Shown here one piece after another: positions 9,480-19,474 of a stretch of 64,000 nt of DNA. This stretch comes from Streptococcus salivarius. Lineage in GTDB: Bacteria; Bacillota; Bacilli; Lactobacillales; Streptococcaceae. The position numbers and the translations under genes were made by a program. The notes under the pieces are model-generated. The model was not told where the DNA came from. It did not search any database and saw only the letters and a program-made list of their open reading frames with translations. The DNA lies in the NCBI RefSeq assembly GCF_002094975.1, contig NZ_CP015283.1:1845501-1909500 (forward strand), given 5' to 3'. The first letter of the stretch is position 1, and every line of letters begins with the position of its first letter.

Positions 9480-12400
9480 TTAATTTGACACGTAGCCTTT
9501 TCCTTGAGCGTTGAAGTATACCCATTGCCCTGAAGGAATTTTAACCCAACGATTAATAGCCTTTTCCCCTGTATGAACATCATAGTAAGAGATTGAGCCA
9601 TCAGGATTCGTAGCAGTTGCCCCCTTCACTTGCTTACCAGTTTGGTCAAAGTAAAGGTGTTGACCGTTGATCGTCTGTTCGCCAACAACAACTTCACCCT
9701 TGGCATCTGCATAATACCAGTTGTTATCTCCACTAGTGAAGAAGGTTGATACTAACTTATTACCAGTATTCCAATGGTAGTATGAGCGACTACCATTCGC
9801 ATTTGTTGCGAAAGCACCTTTAACCTGCTTACCATCAGTATCAAAGAAGAGTTTTTGACCGTTGATAACTTGAGCTCCTGTAACGACATTACCCCTATCA
9901 TCAGCATAATACCATCTATCATGACCGGTAGCGAAGAAGGTTGATACCAATTTATCACCGGTATTCCAGTGGTAGAATGAACGACTACCGTCAGTGTTCG
10001 TTACGAAGCCACCCTTAACTTGGCGACCATTAGCATCAAAGTAGAGGTGTTGACCATTGATGACCTGAGCACCTGTGACATTACGTCCATATGAGTCTGC
10101 ATAGAACCAGTTGTTGTCCCCAGTAGTATAGAAGCCTGGTGTATGTGCCTTAGTCACAACACCCTTAGCATCGACATTAAAGGTTTGACCATCAACTACT
10201 AGTGATGTATCAACAAGTTTCACACCTGTGATTGCATCGTAGTATGAAGTCGTACCATCAGGATTGTTCACGAACTCACCTTTAACTTGTTTACCTGATT
10301 CATCAAAGTAGAGTTCGTCTCCATTGATGGTTTGCGCACCACGAAGAACGTCACCTTCGTTATTTGCATAGTATGTAGCATCACCAACTTGGAAGAAGCG
10401 ATTCTTAACTTGAACACCTTTTTCATTGAAGTAAAGGTTTTGTTTACCTACCTTAGTAAACCCAGTAGCAACATAGCCTTTATCATTGGCGTAGTACCAA
10501 TTACCATCTTGTTCAAAGAAGCCTGAGTACTTACGTTCGCCTGAATCACCACAGAAGAACATTAAATGGCCGTCTTTTGTAGGAACGAAGACACCTTTAG
10601 CTTGGTAACCATTATCATAGAAGTATTTTTCCTTACCTTCTACTTCAGTCAAACCAGTAGCCATGATACCACCCTTGAAGAAGTATTGGTAGAATTTCTC
10701 TTCCTTACCACTATCATCTTTAACGGTAACTTCTTTCCAACCAGTTTGAGTCGTCAATTTACCTGACTTACCATAAACCAATGATTGACCTTTGGCATTT
10801 TTTCTGACACCATCAGTAAACATGACACCATTTGGCAAGAAGAAATAGTTAGAACCATCGATAGTTTGTTCACCAGTTACAAGGTAACCCTTATCGTTAA
10901 AGTAGTATTGCTTACCGTTATAAGTTACAAACTGACTCTTAGCTTGAGTACCTGATGTTGTGTAATAAGTTACACCTGTACCATCATAGGCAAAACCAGT
11001 CTTAGCTTTTGTATCACCAGTCAAGGCTGCTGGGAGGAAGGTACCTTTATCGTTAACGGTGAAGTACAATTTACCATCGCTGAGAACATAGTCAGAACCA
11101 CGTTTTTGGATGTTTGTACCGTTAAAGTATTTAGCTTCCCACTGTTTAATCTTCACAGATGGATCAATTGTCTTACCAGACGCTTCCATAACTTCTTTGA
11201 AGATTTCTGGATAAAGTTTTTGAAGTTTGTCGAGGAAGGCACCACCGTACTGGGCTTGGAAATCATTACCTGATGACTTGGTATTTGTCACATAAAGTTT
11301 ATTAACCAAGCTAGTATCATCAAGGACCTTACCATGTGTATCAGTACGCGTAGCAGTCACTACTTCTTTACCTGGAAGGGTGTACAATTGGTCTGGAACC
11401 CAGTCAGCAATGACCTGAATACCTTGTTTGTGAAGAGCCTTGAGGGCATCACGAAGGTCTTCTTTTGAACCGTATTTATTGTTTTTGCTCATGGCAAAGT
11501 CGTAACGGTCTGTGAAGGCATAACCATTTTCAATAATAGAATCAAGGAAAGTGCCATCCTTAGATGAGACATATTGAGGTGCAATCTCAAATGACGTAAT
11601 ACCCCATGACTTGAAGAGGTCTGCGTTAGCTGCAATCAATTTGTTAGTGTATTGACTATCCTCTTTGACAAAGTCTTGGAAGTTTGAGAAGCCTTCGTAA
11701 ATCACTTGTGCTTCAAGTGCTGCAGAAGAGCTATAAACCTTATCCCCTTCTTTATAGGCTTTTGTTGATGGTTTAGCAAGAACGTTTTGATCGTCAGTCG
11801 CACCTACTGGTACCCAAACTGAAAGGTAACCACTCATATCAACAGTCTTAAAGCCTTTGATTTCATCAGCTGTGAAGACAAGATTTCCTTGTGCATCTGT
11901 GTATTTAACAATCTTAGTATCTGAATCATTCAATGATGACACAATACCTTTTTCCGTACCAAGCAAGAGTGGACGATAAGCTTGATTCTTGTGGGCTGCA
12001 CCCATATTTACAGTAATAGTTTCACCATCTGCTAATTTCAAATCCGGGTTATTAGCAATAAGGGTCAACATACCTGAATTGCGACCGTATTTTCCACCTT
12101 CTGTATCTGTCTTAGACATCAAATCTTGACCATAACGGACAGAGACAAGAACTTCTTTATTGTCTTTAGCAGATGATACCCCATCACCAGCAAGGTTGTG
12201 GATATAAGATGTTTGACCACCAGCTACATACTTAGGACGCGCTTTAAGAAGAGTTGTGATTTGATCAAAGTATGGTGATTTCTTAGCCATGTATTGACCA
12301 TTATCAGTATACAAATCTCCATAATAAACACGTGTTGCCGCACCCATTGTTTGAAGCATCAAAGCATAGGCAGCAGGAATATTTGAATGCGTATATTCCT

Positions 12401-14279
12401 TATCAACTTTCAACATATCAGCATTATAAATATCGAAAGCTTGTTTCAATTGATCTAATGTGAAAGTGAAACCATCTGTTGTAGGATCAATTTTTTTACT
12501 GATAATGTCTGCGATAACCGTTTGAACTTCTGAGTCATGTGCACGAACAAAGAGGTAGGTTGCAAAACCAAGTTGATCATATGAAGTGACTTCTGCACGG
12601 TTTGAGAGACCGAAATAACCTCCGTTAATAAGGTCCTTCATTGATGCATTACGTGCACCTGTACCTTTATTAGTTACTGGACGAGTTAATCCGTGAACAA
12701 TTGACAAACGGAGACCATTATCCATAGAAAGAGCTGCTGTGTTGTGCTCATTCACATAATATGGGTCATTGTGTGACCATGCTTCAAGAATAGAGATATT
12801 CGCAAGGGCACGAGCTTCCGACTCATTAACCTTGTATGCAGCCTTCATGTATGAAGACACTAATTGAAGCATGTCAACGCTAACATTATCCACAGCATCA
12901 ACACGTATACCATCAAAGTGAGCATCCTTGTCCTTATCACCAAAGACGATTTGTCCCCAGTTCATAAAGTAATACAATTGGTTAAGCATTTCTGCTTGAA
13001 CGACTGGATTAGAGTTGTCAATGTCATTTGAGAGCAAGAATTCATAACCACCATCGCTACCATTAACAATCTTATGATTTTTAATATAACTTGTCGCCGT
13101 TTGATTAAGCTTACGATAATCAGAGTTAGCCCATTTAGTTGAATCGCTGTTCACAAAAAGAAGCGCACCTTTTTGGAAGTGTTCCTTACCTGGCGATTCA
13201 GAATTAATGTTCCATTTATCTTGGTCTTTAACAAAAGCCTCGATTGACTGACGCAACCAGTCTGTTGACTTATTAGCAGCAATCTTAACTTCAATCTTAC
13301 GTTGGAGGATTTGAGCTGCGGCATTCAAGCTAGCTTGAGAATTTTCAATCGTAAAGACATCTTTTGTTTCTTCACCGTTGCTAAGAGCCTTAGTCATGTA
13401 ATTCAAGTAAGCTACTTGAGTATCCTTATCAGGCCACCAAGACATCAAAAGTGGACGAAAATCTTTTTCAGTTGACGCTTTCCAAGTTGTACCAGCTTCA
13501 AGGATTTCTTTTGGACGGTACCAACTGTCTGCTGTCAAATAACCATCAACAAGTTCAAAGCTTGCTTTAGTTGAATCGTAGGCAGCATTATTTTTTGTAA
13601 AATCAGTGACTAGATTTGTTGTTTCTTGTGTAAATGAATACGTTGATGTGCTTGAAAGGGCACCATTTTCATCAAAATAAAGGACCTGACCATTTACAGT
13701 AATGGCAAAGTTTTTCTTGTGTGATCCATCTTCTAAAAGATAGTAATATTTACCATCTTTTTCTTTTTTAATATTATCGAGTGAGACTGCAGCCTTAATT
13801 TCGGCTTCAGAAAGCTCTTTAGACTTCTCAGTCGTTGGAGCAGCTACTCCAGCATTTGCAGCGACTTCTGATGTTGTAGCTGTTTCTGGTTTAGTAGCAA
13901 CTTCTGGCTTAGCAGTCGTTTCAGGTTTGGCTTCAACCTCTACTGCTGCAGCTCTATCACTAGTTGTTCCTGAATTTGGTTGAACTGTCGTTCCAGCTGG
14001 TTTGTCAGCAGTAACTTCTGCTCGCTCTGTTGTTGTGGCATTTGAAGTATTTGCAACCTCAGTTGTTGTGCCTACCTCTTTTTCAACCACAGGATTTGTA
14101 TTTTCCCCGACCGTAGTTGTTGAAGGTGATCCATTAGAGTTATTTGTTTCTTCTGCCGAAGCGAGTGAAGATGTGGCAACACTACCACCAACAATGGTAG
14201 CCAAAGCTACTGAAGCGACAGCCAAAGTAACCCACTGCTTCTTCACTTTGTGCAGTTTATAGCGTACTTTATTTTCCAT
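9480..14279 (-). CDS. gtfK: Secreted GH70 glucosyltransferase (GtfK-like glucansucrase)
   Basis: Secreted enzyme that transfers glucose from sucrose to growing alpha-glucan. The order is: a KxYKxGKxW-type signal peptide (YKLHKVKKQW, then a hydrophobic stretch to about residue 42), a Thr/Glu-rich variable region to about 160, the GH70 core to about 1090, and a C-terminal glucan-binding domain of YG/CW-type repeats (about 1096-1599). Catalytic residues by family motif are Asp461 in RVDAVDNV, Glu499 in ILEAWS and Asp582 in RAHDSEVQ. The SEV after the last Asp is typical of alpha-1,6-forming dextransucrases. From the ATG at 14279 (GGGG site upstream) it has 1599 residues, the length I recall for GtfK, reported to make soluble glucan. 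An alternative TTG start lies two codons earlier. Product type is inference. Confidence 0.92.
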   Translation of the reverse strand: MENKVRYKLHKVKKQWVTLAVASVALATIVGGSVATSSLASAEETNNSNGSPSTTTVGENTNPVVEKEVGTTTEVANTSNATTTERAEVTADKPAGTTVQPNSGTTSDRAAAVEVEAKPETTAKPEVATKPETATTSEVAANAGVAAPTTEKSKELSEAEIKAAVSLDNIKKEKDGKYYYLLEDGSHKKNFAITVNGQVLYFDENGALSSTSTYSFTQETTNLVTDFTKNNAAYDSTKASFELVDGYLTADSWYRPKEILEAGTTWKASTEKDFRPLLMSWWPDKDTQVAYLNYMTKALSNGEETKDVFTIENSQASLNAAAQILQRKIEVKIAANKSTDWLRQSIEAFVKDQDKWNINSESPGKEHFQKGALLFVNSDSTKWANSDYRKLNQTATSYIKNHKIVNGSDGGYEFLLSNDIDNSNPVVQAEMLNQLYYFMNWGQIVFGDKDKDAHFDGIRVDAVDNVSVDMLQLVSSYMKAAYKVNESEARALANISILEAWSHNDPYYVNEHNTAALSMDNGLRLSIVHGLTRPVTNKGTGARNASMKDLINGGYFGLSNRAEVTSYDQLGFATYLFVRAHDSEVQTVIADIISKKIDPTTDGFTFTLDQLKQAFDIYNADMLKVDKEYTHSNIPAAYALMLQTMGAATRVYYGDLYTDNGQYMAKKSPYFDQITTLLKARPKYVAGGQTSYIHNLAGDGVSSAKDNKEVLVSVRYGQDLMSKTDTEGGKYGRNSGMLTLIANNPDLKLADGETITVNMGAAHKNQAYRPLLLGTEKGIVSSLNDSDTKIVKYTDAQGNLVFTADEIKGFKTVDMSGYLSVWVPVGATDDQNVLAKPSTKAYKEGDKVYSSSAALEAQVIYEGFSNFQDFVKEDSQYTNKLIAANADLFKSWGITSFEIAPQYVSSKDGTFLDSIIENGYAFTDRYDFAMSKNNKYGSKEDLRDALKALHKQGIQVIADWVPDQLYTLPGKEVVTATRTDTHGKVLDDTSLVNKLYVTNTKSSGNDFQAQYGGAFLDKLQKLYPEIFKEVMEASGKTIDPSVKIKQWEAKYFNGTNIQKRGSDYVLSDGKLYFTVNDKGTFLPAALTGDTKAKTGFAYDGTGVTYYTTSGTQAKSQFVTYNGKQYYFNDKGYLVTGEQTIDGSNYFFLPNGVMFTDGVRKNAKGQSLVYGKSGKLTTQTGWKEVTVKDDSGKEEKFYQYFFKGGIMATGLTEVEGKEKYFYDNGYQAKGVFVPTKDGHLMFFCGDSGERKYSGFFEQDGNWYYANDKGYVATGFTKVGKQNLYFNEKGVQVKNRFFQVGDATYYANNEGDVLRGAQTINGDELYFDESGKQVKGEFVNNPDGTTSYYDAITGVKLVDTSLVVDGQTFNVDAKGVVTKAHTPGFYTTGDNNWFYADSYGRNVTGAQVINGQHLYFDANGRQVKGGFVTNTDGSRSFYHWNTGDKLVSTFFATGHDRWYYADDRGNVVTGAQVINGQKLFFDTDGKQVKGAFATNANGSRSYYHWNTGNKLVSTFFTSGDNNWYYADAKGEVVVGEQTINGQHLYFDQTGKQVKGATATNPDGSISYYDVHTGEKAINRWVKIPSGQWVYFNAQGKGYVSN
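9560..10160 (-). repeat. Tandem ~195-bp repeats encoding glucan-binding units of GtfK
   Basis: Three successive units of about 65 residues share the pattern NxDGSxSYYHWNTGxKLVSTFF, then WYYADxxGxxVTGAQVINGQ, LYFD and GxQVKG. The units are also closely similar at DNA level. They form the end of the glucan-binding domain and are obvious substrates for repeat-number change. Confidence 0.8.
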
Positions 14280-14306
14280 ATTCAATTTTTCCCCAATATA
14301 TTTTTT

Positions 14307-14343
14307 GTCTTAAAATCTACATCTTAAAGACTTACTTATTATA
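14307..14343 (-). promoter_or_regulatory. gtfK promoter with 5'-terminal leader hairpin
   Basis: Extended -10 TGATATAAT (hexamer 14338-14343, minus strand) with no good -35. The expected +1 seven bases on is G14331, the first base of an inverted repeat 14307-14331 (GTCTT/AAGAC, one mismatch, then AA/TT). The leader is 52 nt and ends with a GGGG ribosome site. The same layout stands before the other two gtf genes. Confidence 0.6.
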
Positions 14344-14453
14344 TCATTTTTTATTATCAAAAAAAGTTAATAAAACTTATTTTAATGATATTTTTATCAC
14401 ATTAATAATAGATTATAATTTTGTCATAAAAAAGACTCGTTCCCATAAAATAT

Positions 14454-14481
14454 AAAAAGGAGAACCAAAGTCCTCCTTTTT
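14454..14481 (-). terminator. Terminator of the gtfJ-like gene
   Basis: Perfect nine-base stem AAAAAGGAG/CTCCTTTTT with a ten-base loop; the A-rich and T-rich arms would work in either direction. It lies just after the upstream gtf stop and before the gtfK promoter, so the two gtf genes are separate transcription units. Confidence 0.85.
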
Positions 14482-14488
14482 ATATCAA

Positions 14489-17400
14489 TTAGTTTAGCAC
14501 TCTAGGTGGATAAGCAAGACCATTCTTATCAAAGTAAACGTAAACTCCTGGTTGAATTTCTATCCATGTGCTAACAGCTCTCTTACCACTATCACCATAG
14601 TAATAGCTAATTCGACCATTGCCAGCACTTACTGTTTGACCTTTTACTTGTTTACCATCCTTAGCGAAGAAATAAGTATCGTCACCAATTTTAACTTCAC
14701 CAGTCACTGACTTACCATTAGCACCAATGTAGTACCAGTTGTTGTCGCCTGTTGTGAAAAACTCATTAGTCAAGCGTTCACCTGTTGAAGCATTATACTT
14801 ACTATAAGTACCATCTGCATTCTTAACAACACCACCCTTAACTTGGCTTCCGTCTGCATTAAAGTATAGGTGTTGGCCATTGATGACTTGTGCACCTGTA
14901 ACAGTCTTACCATTAGCGCCTGCATAGTACCAAACATTGCCATCAGTTGTGAAGAATTCGTTAGTCACTAGCTCTCCAAAACCTTCTTTGTACTTGCTGT
15001 AAGTACCATCTGCATTCTTAACAACGCCACCTTTAACTTGGCTTCCATCTTCATTGAAGTAAAGTTTTTGACCATTGATGACTTGTGCACCTGTAGCAGC
15101 AACACCGTTTGCATCAAAGTAGTACCACTTACCATTGATATTTCTCCAAGTATCCTTGATACCATTACCAGTGTGTGCGTCAAAGTAATAAGTTTTACCT
15201 TTAAAGGTTACTAACTTATCTTTAGCTTGGAAACCGTCTTCTCCAAAATATTGTGTGAAACCATCAATAACCGTAACACCTTTGGCCATGACACCTTCAT
15301 TAGTGAAGTAACGGAATTTCACAACCTTAGATTCTTTACCGTCTTTATCAGTTTCAGAAACATCAAATTTAGTGTAACCACCCTTGTACATTTGACCTTT
15401 AGAGTTATAAAGGTAGGTATTACCATTAGCATCAATGTAGAAGGCATTACTCAACATGATACCATTTGGTAAGAAACGATAAACGTCTTTACCATTTGGT
15501 GAGTATTCACTGTTAGTAACCATGTGACCACGAGCATCAAAGTAGTAAGTGTTACCATTGAAGGTTACAAAGGCAGATTTAGCTTGTGTACCACTTGTAC
15601 CGAAGTAAGTGATTCCTTTACCATCACTTGAGAATCCAGTAATAACCTTTTCTTTACCTGTCAATTGAAGAGGAATGAAGTTACCTTCTTTAGTGACAGT
15701 GAAATACTTACCAGTTGCTTCATCGCTAAGTACATAGCCAACACCACGTTCAAGAACGTTTGTTCCGTTGAAGTATTCAGCCTTCCATTGTTTCAATTTA
15801 ACAGAATCATCAATTGGTTTACCAGTTGAAATCATGTTTACCTTGAACATTTCAGGGTACTTAGCTTTAAGTTCAGCCAAGAATTCACCACCGTATTTAG
15901 CTTGGTAATCTTTGCCTGATGACTTAGAGTTAGCCACATAAAGTGAGTGGTCAATGATAGCGTCCGCAATCTTACGACCAGCACCATCAGTACGAGTCGC
16001 TGTTACAACTTCTTTACCTGGCAATTGGTAAATTTGGTCTGGAACCCAGTCAGCGATTGCTTGAATACCAGCCTTATGAAGTGCTTTAAGAGCATCACGT
16101 AGATCTTCTTTAGAACCGTATTTATTGTTCTTACTCATGGCAAGATCGTAACGGTCTGCAAAGGCATAACCATTTTGGATAACTGAGTCAAGGAAGGTAC
16201 CATCGTCAGCAGATACAAATTGAGGTGCCATTTCAAATGATGTTACACCCCATGATTTGAACAAATCAACATTTTCAGCAATCTTACGGTTAGTATAGAC
16301 TGAAGGATCTGAACCATCTGGAATAGTTTGAAAGTTAGAGAAGCCTTCGTAGATTAATTGTGAATCATAAGCTTCAGTCGCTTTAAGAGTCAATTCACCC
16401 TCTTTTTTAGCTTCTGTTGAAGGCGCTACTCGGATATCTTGATTATCTGAAGCTCCAACTGGAACCCAAACTGCTACGAAACCAGACATATCAAATGTTT
16501 CATAACCCTTGATGTCATTAGCACCGAAAGTCAAGACACCGTTGCTGTCTGTTTCTTTAACGTAACCTGCTGCGATTGCATCTGCATCAGATGTAAAGTT
16601 CTTGATACCATCAGCTGTACCAACAATCAAAGCACGGTATTTTTGGTTGGCATGGATTTTACCCATTTCAACATTAAGTTTAGCTGATTGATCCAAATTC
16701 AATTTTGGATTGTTAGCTACAAGTGTTACCTGACCAGAAGTACGGCTGTATTTAGAACCTTCTGTATCATTAGCTGTCATAATGTCTTTACCATAACGTA
16801 CTGAAGTGTAGACTTCATTTGTGCGGTAAAGTTCAACATCTGAATTGTCCATCTTACCATCAGTTGGCAACCAGTATGAACGTTGTGCTTGCCCACCAGA
16901 TACATACTTGATACGACTCTTCATCAAGTTAACAATGGTATCGTAATATGGAGACTTAGTTTCCATGTAGTGACCATCATCTGTATAAAGGTCTCCATAG
17001 TAGACACGAGTGATAGTTTCCATGTTTTGCAACATAACCGCGTAAGCCGCTGGGATGTTGTTAAGCGTATATTTTTTGTCGCTGCTGAGCATGTCTTTGT
17101 TGTAAATCTCAAAGGCTTGCTTCATTTCAGCATCAGTAATCGTGAAACCATCTGATTTTGGATTGATTTCTTTCTTGATGATTTCAGCAATAATATCTTG
17201 AACGTTGTTATCATGGGCACGGATAAAGACGTAATTTCCTGACGCATCTCCGTATTTCTCGTTATATTTACCGATTGTAGACTGTTTAACTGTTCCGTCT
17301 TCGTTATAGGCCTTGCTTCCATCTTTGTTAATCCAATCAGTCTTTTCATCACGTTGTGTCGTGTTGAAAGTATTGTTATACAAAGGACTTACAGCTGGTG

Positions 17401-19045
17401 TACGTTCTTTGATTGGTTTAGCCAATGAGAAGAGGAGAGCCAAACGTTGTTTGTTTTCCATAGCAAGCGCAGCGCCATCTGTCTTGTCATTGTAGTGGTT
17501 GTCATTAAGGCTCCATGCTTCAAGGACTGAGATGTGAGCAAGAGCGTTTGCTTCAGATTTGTTAACACCATAGTACTCACGGAAGTAGTTTGTGTAGAGT
17601 TGAAGCATGTCTGCATCGACATTATCTACCGCGTCGACACGGATACCATCGAAGTTAGCATCCTTGTCACCCATAACGATTGAACCCCAGTTCATAAGGT
17701 AGTGGATTTGGTTCAATTGTTCCGCTTGAACAACTGGGTTTGACAAATCTACGTCATTAGCTAGCAAGAAGTCGAAACCACCCATGTGGTTTGGATCTGA
17801 TTGCTCATCAAGAATTGATTTATCAATTGTACCAGTCTGGTTAGTTGCTGTACGGTTCAAACGACGATAGTCAGAATTCGCCCATGGTGTACGTGAATCA
17901 TTCACATAAAGAAGGGCACCACCTTGAAGGTGATCTTCGCCGCCACCTTTAGAGTAGTTTTCAGTTTCTTTGTTCCATTGTGGTTGTGTCTTAACAAAGG
18001 CAGAGATAGTTTCACGCAACCATTGTGTTGATTTTTCAGCCTGAATCTTTTGCTCAATCTTGATTTGAATGTCCTTAGCAGCAACTTTCAAAGTTTCTTG
18101 CTTATCTGTACTTGAATATTTAGCATCCAAGTTAAATACTTTAGACATGTAGTTCAAGTAGTTAACTTGTGTATCTACATTTGGCCACCAAGCCATCAAA
18201 AGTGGACGGAAATCTTCTGCAGTTGATGCTTGCCAAGTTACACCATCTTTGATGATAGAAGCTGGACGGTACCAGCTATCTGCAGTCAAATAACCATCAA
18301 TCAATTCAAAGCTAGCTTCAGATGAATCGTAGGCACGGTTATTTATTGAGAAACCATCAACAATATTTGTTGTTCCTGGTGTGAAAGAGTATGTTGATGA
18401 ACTTGTAAGAGCACCATCTTTACCGAAGTAAAGCAATTGACCATTTACAGTAATGGCAAAGTTTTCTTTGTGTGAACCATCTTCATTAACATAGTAATAT
18501 TTACCATCAATGTTTTTGATGTTTTTCAAGGAAAGCGCAGCTTCTACTTCTGAATCTTTCAAAGCAGCTTCTGGCGCCTTAACTTCTGTATTAACAACTT
18601 CAGCCTTCACTGTTGCTGGTTGTTCTTCTGCTTTTTCAGTTGTAACAGCTGGTGCATCTGTTGTCACAACTGCTTCTTTATTTGGAACAGCTGCCACTGC
18701 TACATCAGCTGTTGTTGCTGTTGTAGCTGCTTCAGCTGTTGCTTGTGTGTTCGTTGTAGTCGCTGTTTCTACAGCATTTGTTTCTTTAGCAGGTGTTAAA
18801 ACATCTGCTTCTTTTGTATTTGTACGTTTATCGGCTTCTTTGGTTGCTTCAGGAGAAGTAACTAAAGAAGCTGTTGTACCTGAATTTGATTGAGTTACTG
18901 TCTTATCTTGAGTTTCATCCGCTGAAACTGAAGATGTTGTTACAGACAATCCTCCCAAGACAGTAGCAAGTGCTACAGAAGCAACTGCAATTGTAACCCA
19001 TTGCTTCTTAACTTTATGAAGCTTATAGTGTATCTTATTTTCCAT
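14489..19045 (-). CDS. gtfJ: Secreted GH70 glucosyltransferase (GtfJ-like glucansucrase)
   Basis: Sucrose-dependent alpha-glucan synthase secreted by the same KxYKxGKxW-type signal (YKLHKVKKQW). It has an Ala/Thr-rich variable region to about residue 165, the GH70 core to about 1130, then glucan-binding repeats to 1518. Catalytic residues by motif are Asp471 (RVDAVDNV), Glu509 (VLEAWS) and Asp612. The latter is followed by NNV, not SEV, which may alter linkage preference. The start ATG at 19045 has CGGGGAAAA upstream; the frame extends ten codons further without such a site. 1518 residues is the length I recall for GtfJ of S. salivarius, reported as a primer-dependent maker of insoluble glucan. 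The terminal YPPRVLN also occurs in related enzymes. No LPxTG anchor is present. Confidence 0.92.
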   Translation of the reverse strand: MENKIHYKLHKVKKQWVTIAVASVALATVLGGLSVTTSSVSADETQDKTVTQSNSGTTASLVTSPEATKEADKRTNTKEADVLTPAKETNAVETATTTNTQATAEAATTATTADVAVAAVPNKEAVVTTDAPAVTTEKAEEQPATVKAEVVNTEVKAPEAALKDSEVEAALSLKNIKNIDGKYYYVNEDGSHKENFAITVNGQLLYFGKDGALTSSSTYSFTPGTTNIVDGFSINNRAYDSSEASFELIDGYLTADSWYRPASIIKDGVTWQASTAEDFRPLLMAWWPNVDTQVNYLNYMSKVFNLDAKYSSTDKQETLKVAAKDIQIKIEQKIQAEKSTQWLRETISAFVKTQPQWNKETENYSKGGGEDHLQGGALLYVNDSRTPWANSDYRRLNRTATNQTGTIDKSILDEQSDPNHMGGFDFLLANDVDLSNPVVQAEQLNQIHYLMNWGSIVMGDKDANFDGIRVDAVDNVDADMLQLYTNYFREYYGVNKSEANALAHISVLEAWSLNDNHYNDKTDGAALAMENKQRLALLFSLAKPIKERTPAVSPLYNNTFNTTQRDEKTDWINKDGSKAYNEDGTVKQSTIGKYNEKYGDASGNYVFIRAHDNNVQDIIAEIIKKEINPKSDGFTITDAEMKQAFEIYNKDMLSSDKKYTLNNIPAAYAVMLQNMETITRVYYGDLYTDDGHYMETKSPYYDTIVNLMKSRIKYVSGGQAQRSYWLPTDGKMDNSDVELYRTNEVYTSVRYGKDIMTANDTEGSKYSRTSGQVTLVANNPKLNLDQSAKLNVEMGKIHANQKYRALIVGTADGIKNFTSDADAIAAGYVKETDSNGVLTFGANDIKGYETFDMSGFVAVWVPVGASDNQDIRVAPSTEAKKEGELTLKATEAYDSQLIYEGFSNFQTIPDGSDPSVYTNRKIAENVDLFKSWGVTSFEMAPQFVSADDGTFLDSVIQNGYAFADRYDLAMSKNNKYGSKEDLRDALKALHKAGIQAIADWVPDQIYQLPGKEVVTATRTDGAGRKIADAIIDHSLYVANSKSSGKDYQAKYGGEFLAELKAKYPEMFKVNMISTGKPIDDSVKLKQWKAEYFNGTNVLERGVGYVLSDEATGKYFTVTKEGNFIPLQLTGKEKVITGFSSDGKGITYFGTSGTQAKSAFVTFNGNTYYFDARGHMVTNSEYSPNGKDVYRFLPNGIMLSNAFYIDANGNTYLYNSKGQMYKGGYTKFDVSETDKDGKESKVVKFRYFTNEGVMAKGVTVIDGFTQYFGEDGFQAKDKLVTFKGKTYYFDAHTGNGIKDTWRNINGKWYYFDANGVAATGAQVINGQKLYFNEDGSQVKGGVVKNADGTYSKYKEGFGELVTNEFFTTDGNVWYYAGANGKTVTGAQVINGQHLYFNADGSQVKGGVVKNADGTYSKYNASTGERLTNEFFTTGDNNWYYIGANGKSVTGEVKIGDDTYFFAKDGKQVKGQTVSAGNGRISYYYGDSGKRAVSTWIEIQPGVYVYFDKNGLAYPPRVLN
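14640..15090 (-). repeat. Tandem ~195-bp repeats encoding glucan-binding units of GtfJ
   Basis: Two nearly identical units of about 65 residues (VVKNADGTYSKY, then LTNEFFTT, then WYY.GANGK.VTG, then QVKG), with a partial third copy upstream. The repeat DNA is similar to that of the gtfK repeats at 9.6-10.2 kb. Confidence 0.8.
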
Positions 19046-19080
19046 TATAATTTTCCCCGTGATTTTATTTGTCAAAATCA

Positions 19081-19117
19081 GACTGAAATCTATCCGATTT
19101 CAAACAGTTATATTATA
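19081..19117 (-). promoter_or_regulatory. gtfJ promoter with 5'-terminal leader hairpin
   Basis: Extended -10 TGATATAAT (hexamer 19112-19117) lacks a clear -35. The expected +1 is G19105, the first base of an inverted repeat 19081-19105 with the core TGAAATC-GGATA-GATTTCA. The leader is 60 nt. The arrangement matches the other two gtf promoters, with different stem sequences. Confidence 0.6.
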
Positions 19118-19365
19118 TCATTATTTTCTAACTATTTCTCGAATTAATTGTTTTTTTATAAAATATATATTACATAACATTAATATTAGAAAAACTTTGT
19201 AACACACCTATTTCATAGGTTTTCAATTCTCATTTTCATATCATTTGATAACTAAAACTATTTTTCATAAAAGCCGCCAAAGTCCTTGATACAATAGCTT
19301 TTACAATGATTCTGACTCAAAATTGATATTTGTCAGATTTTTTCTTTAAGGAGCATAAAAAGGCA

Positions 19366-19401
19366 AAATTTCTTTAAACGATTCTCGTTTTCAAGAAATT
19401 T
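19366..19401 (-). terminator. Terminator of the third gtf gene
   Basis: Minus-strand hairpin of AAATTTCTT/AAGAAATTT enclosing a second stem AAACGA/TCGTTT around a three-base loop, followed by TTTTGCCTTTTT. It lies about 75 bases after the gtf stop codon. Confidence 0.75.
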
Positions 19402-19474
19402 CACCTATAAATTCATGTCAAATCATATCGTTTTTCACTTAATCTCTCAGATTAAGATTAGATTGATTGATTAT

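Larger units (their letters stand above)
19046..19474. other. Intergenic region between the gtf at 19475 and gtfJ
   Basis: About 430 AT-rich bases without a gene. It contains the gtfJ promoter and leader hairpin (19081-19117), the terminator of the preceding gtf (19366-19401), and an additional inverted repeat TCTGAC/GTCAGA at 19311-19337 of unknown role. No regulator gene or pheromone-like small ORF was found here. Confidence 0.6.

Noticed and set aside
14280..14285. TTG start of the gtfK-like gene two codons upstream
   Set aside because: ATG at 14279 gives MENK as in GtfJ and the 1599-residue length; the TTG is possible but less likely.
18510..18893. Ala/Val/Ser-rich 127-codon plus-strand frame opposite gtfJ
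   Set aside because: Antisense of the Ala/Thr-rich variable region of GtfJ; same reason as the frame opposite the third gtf.
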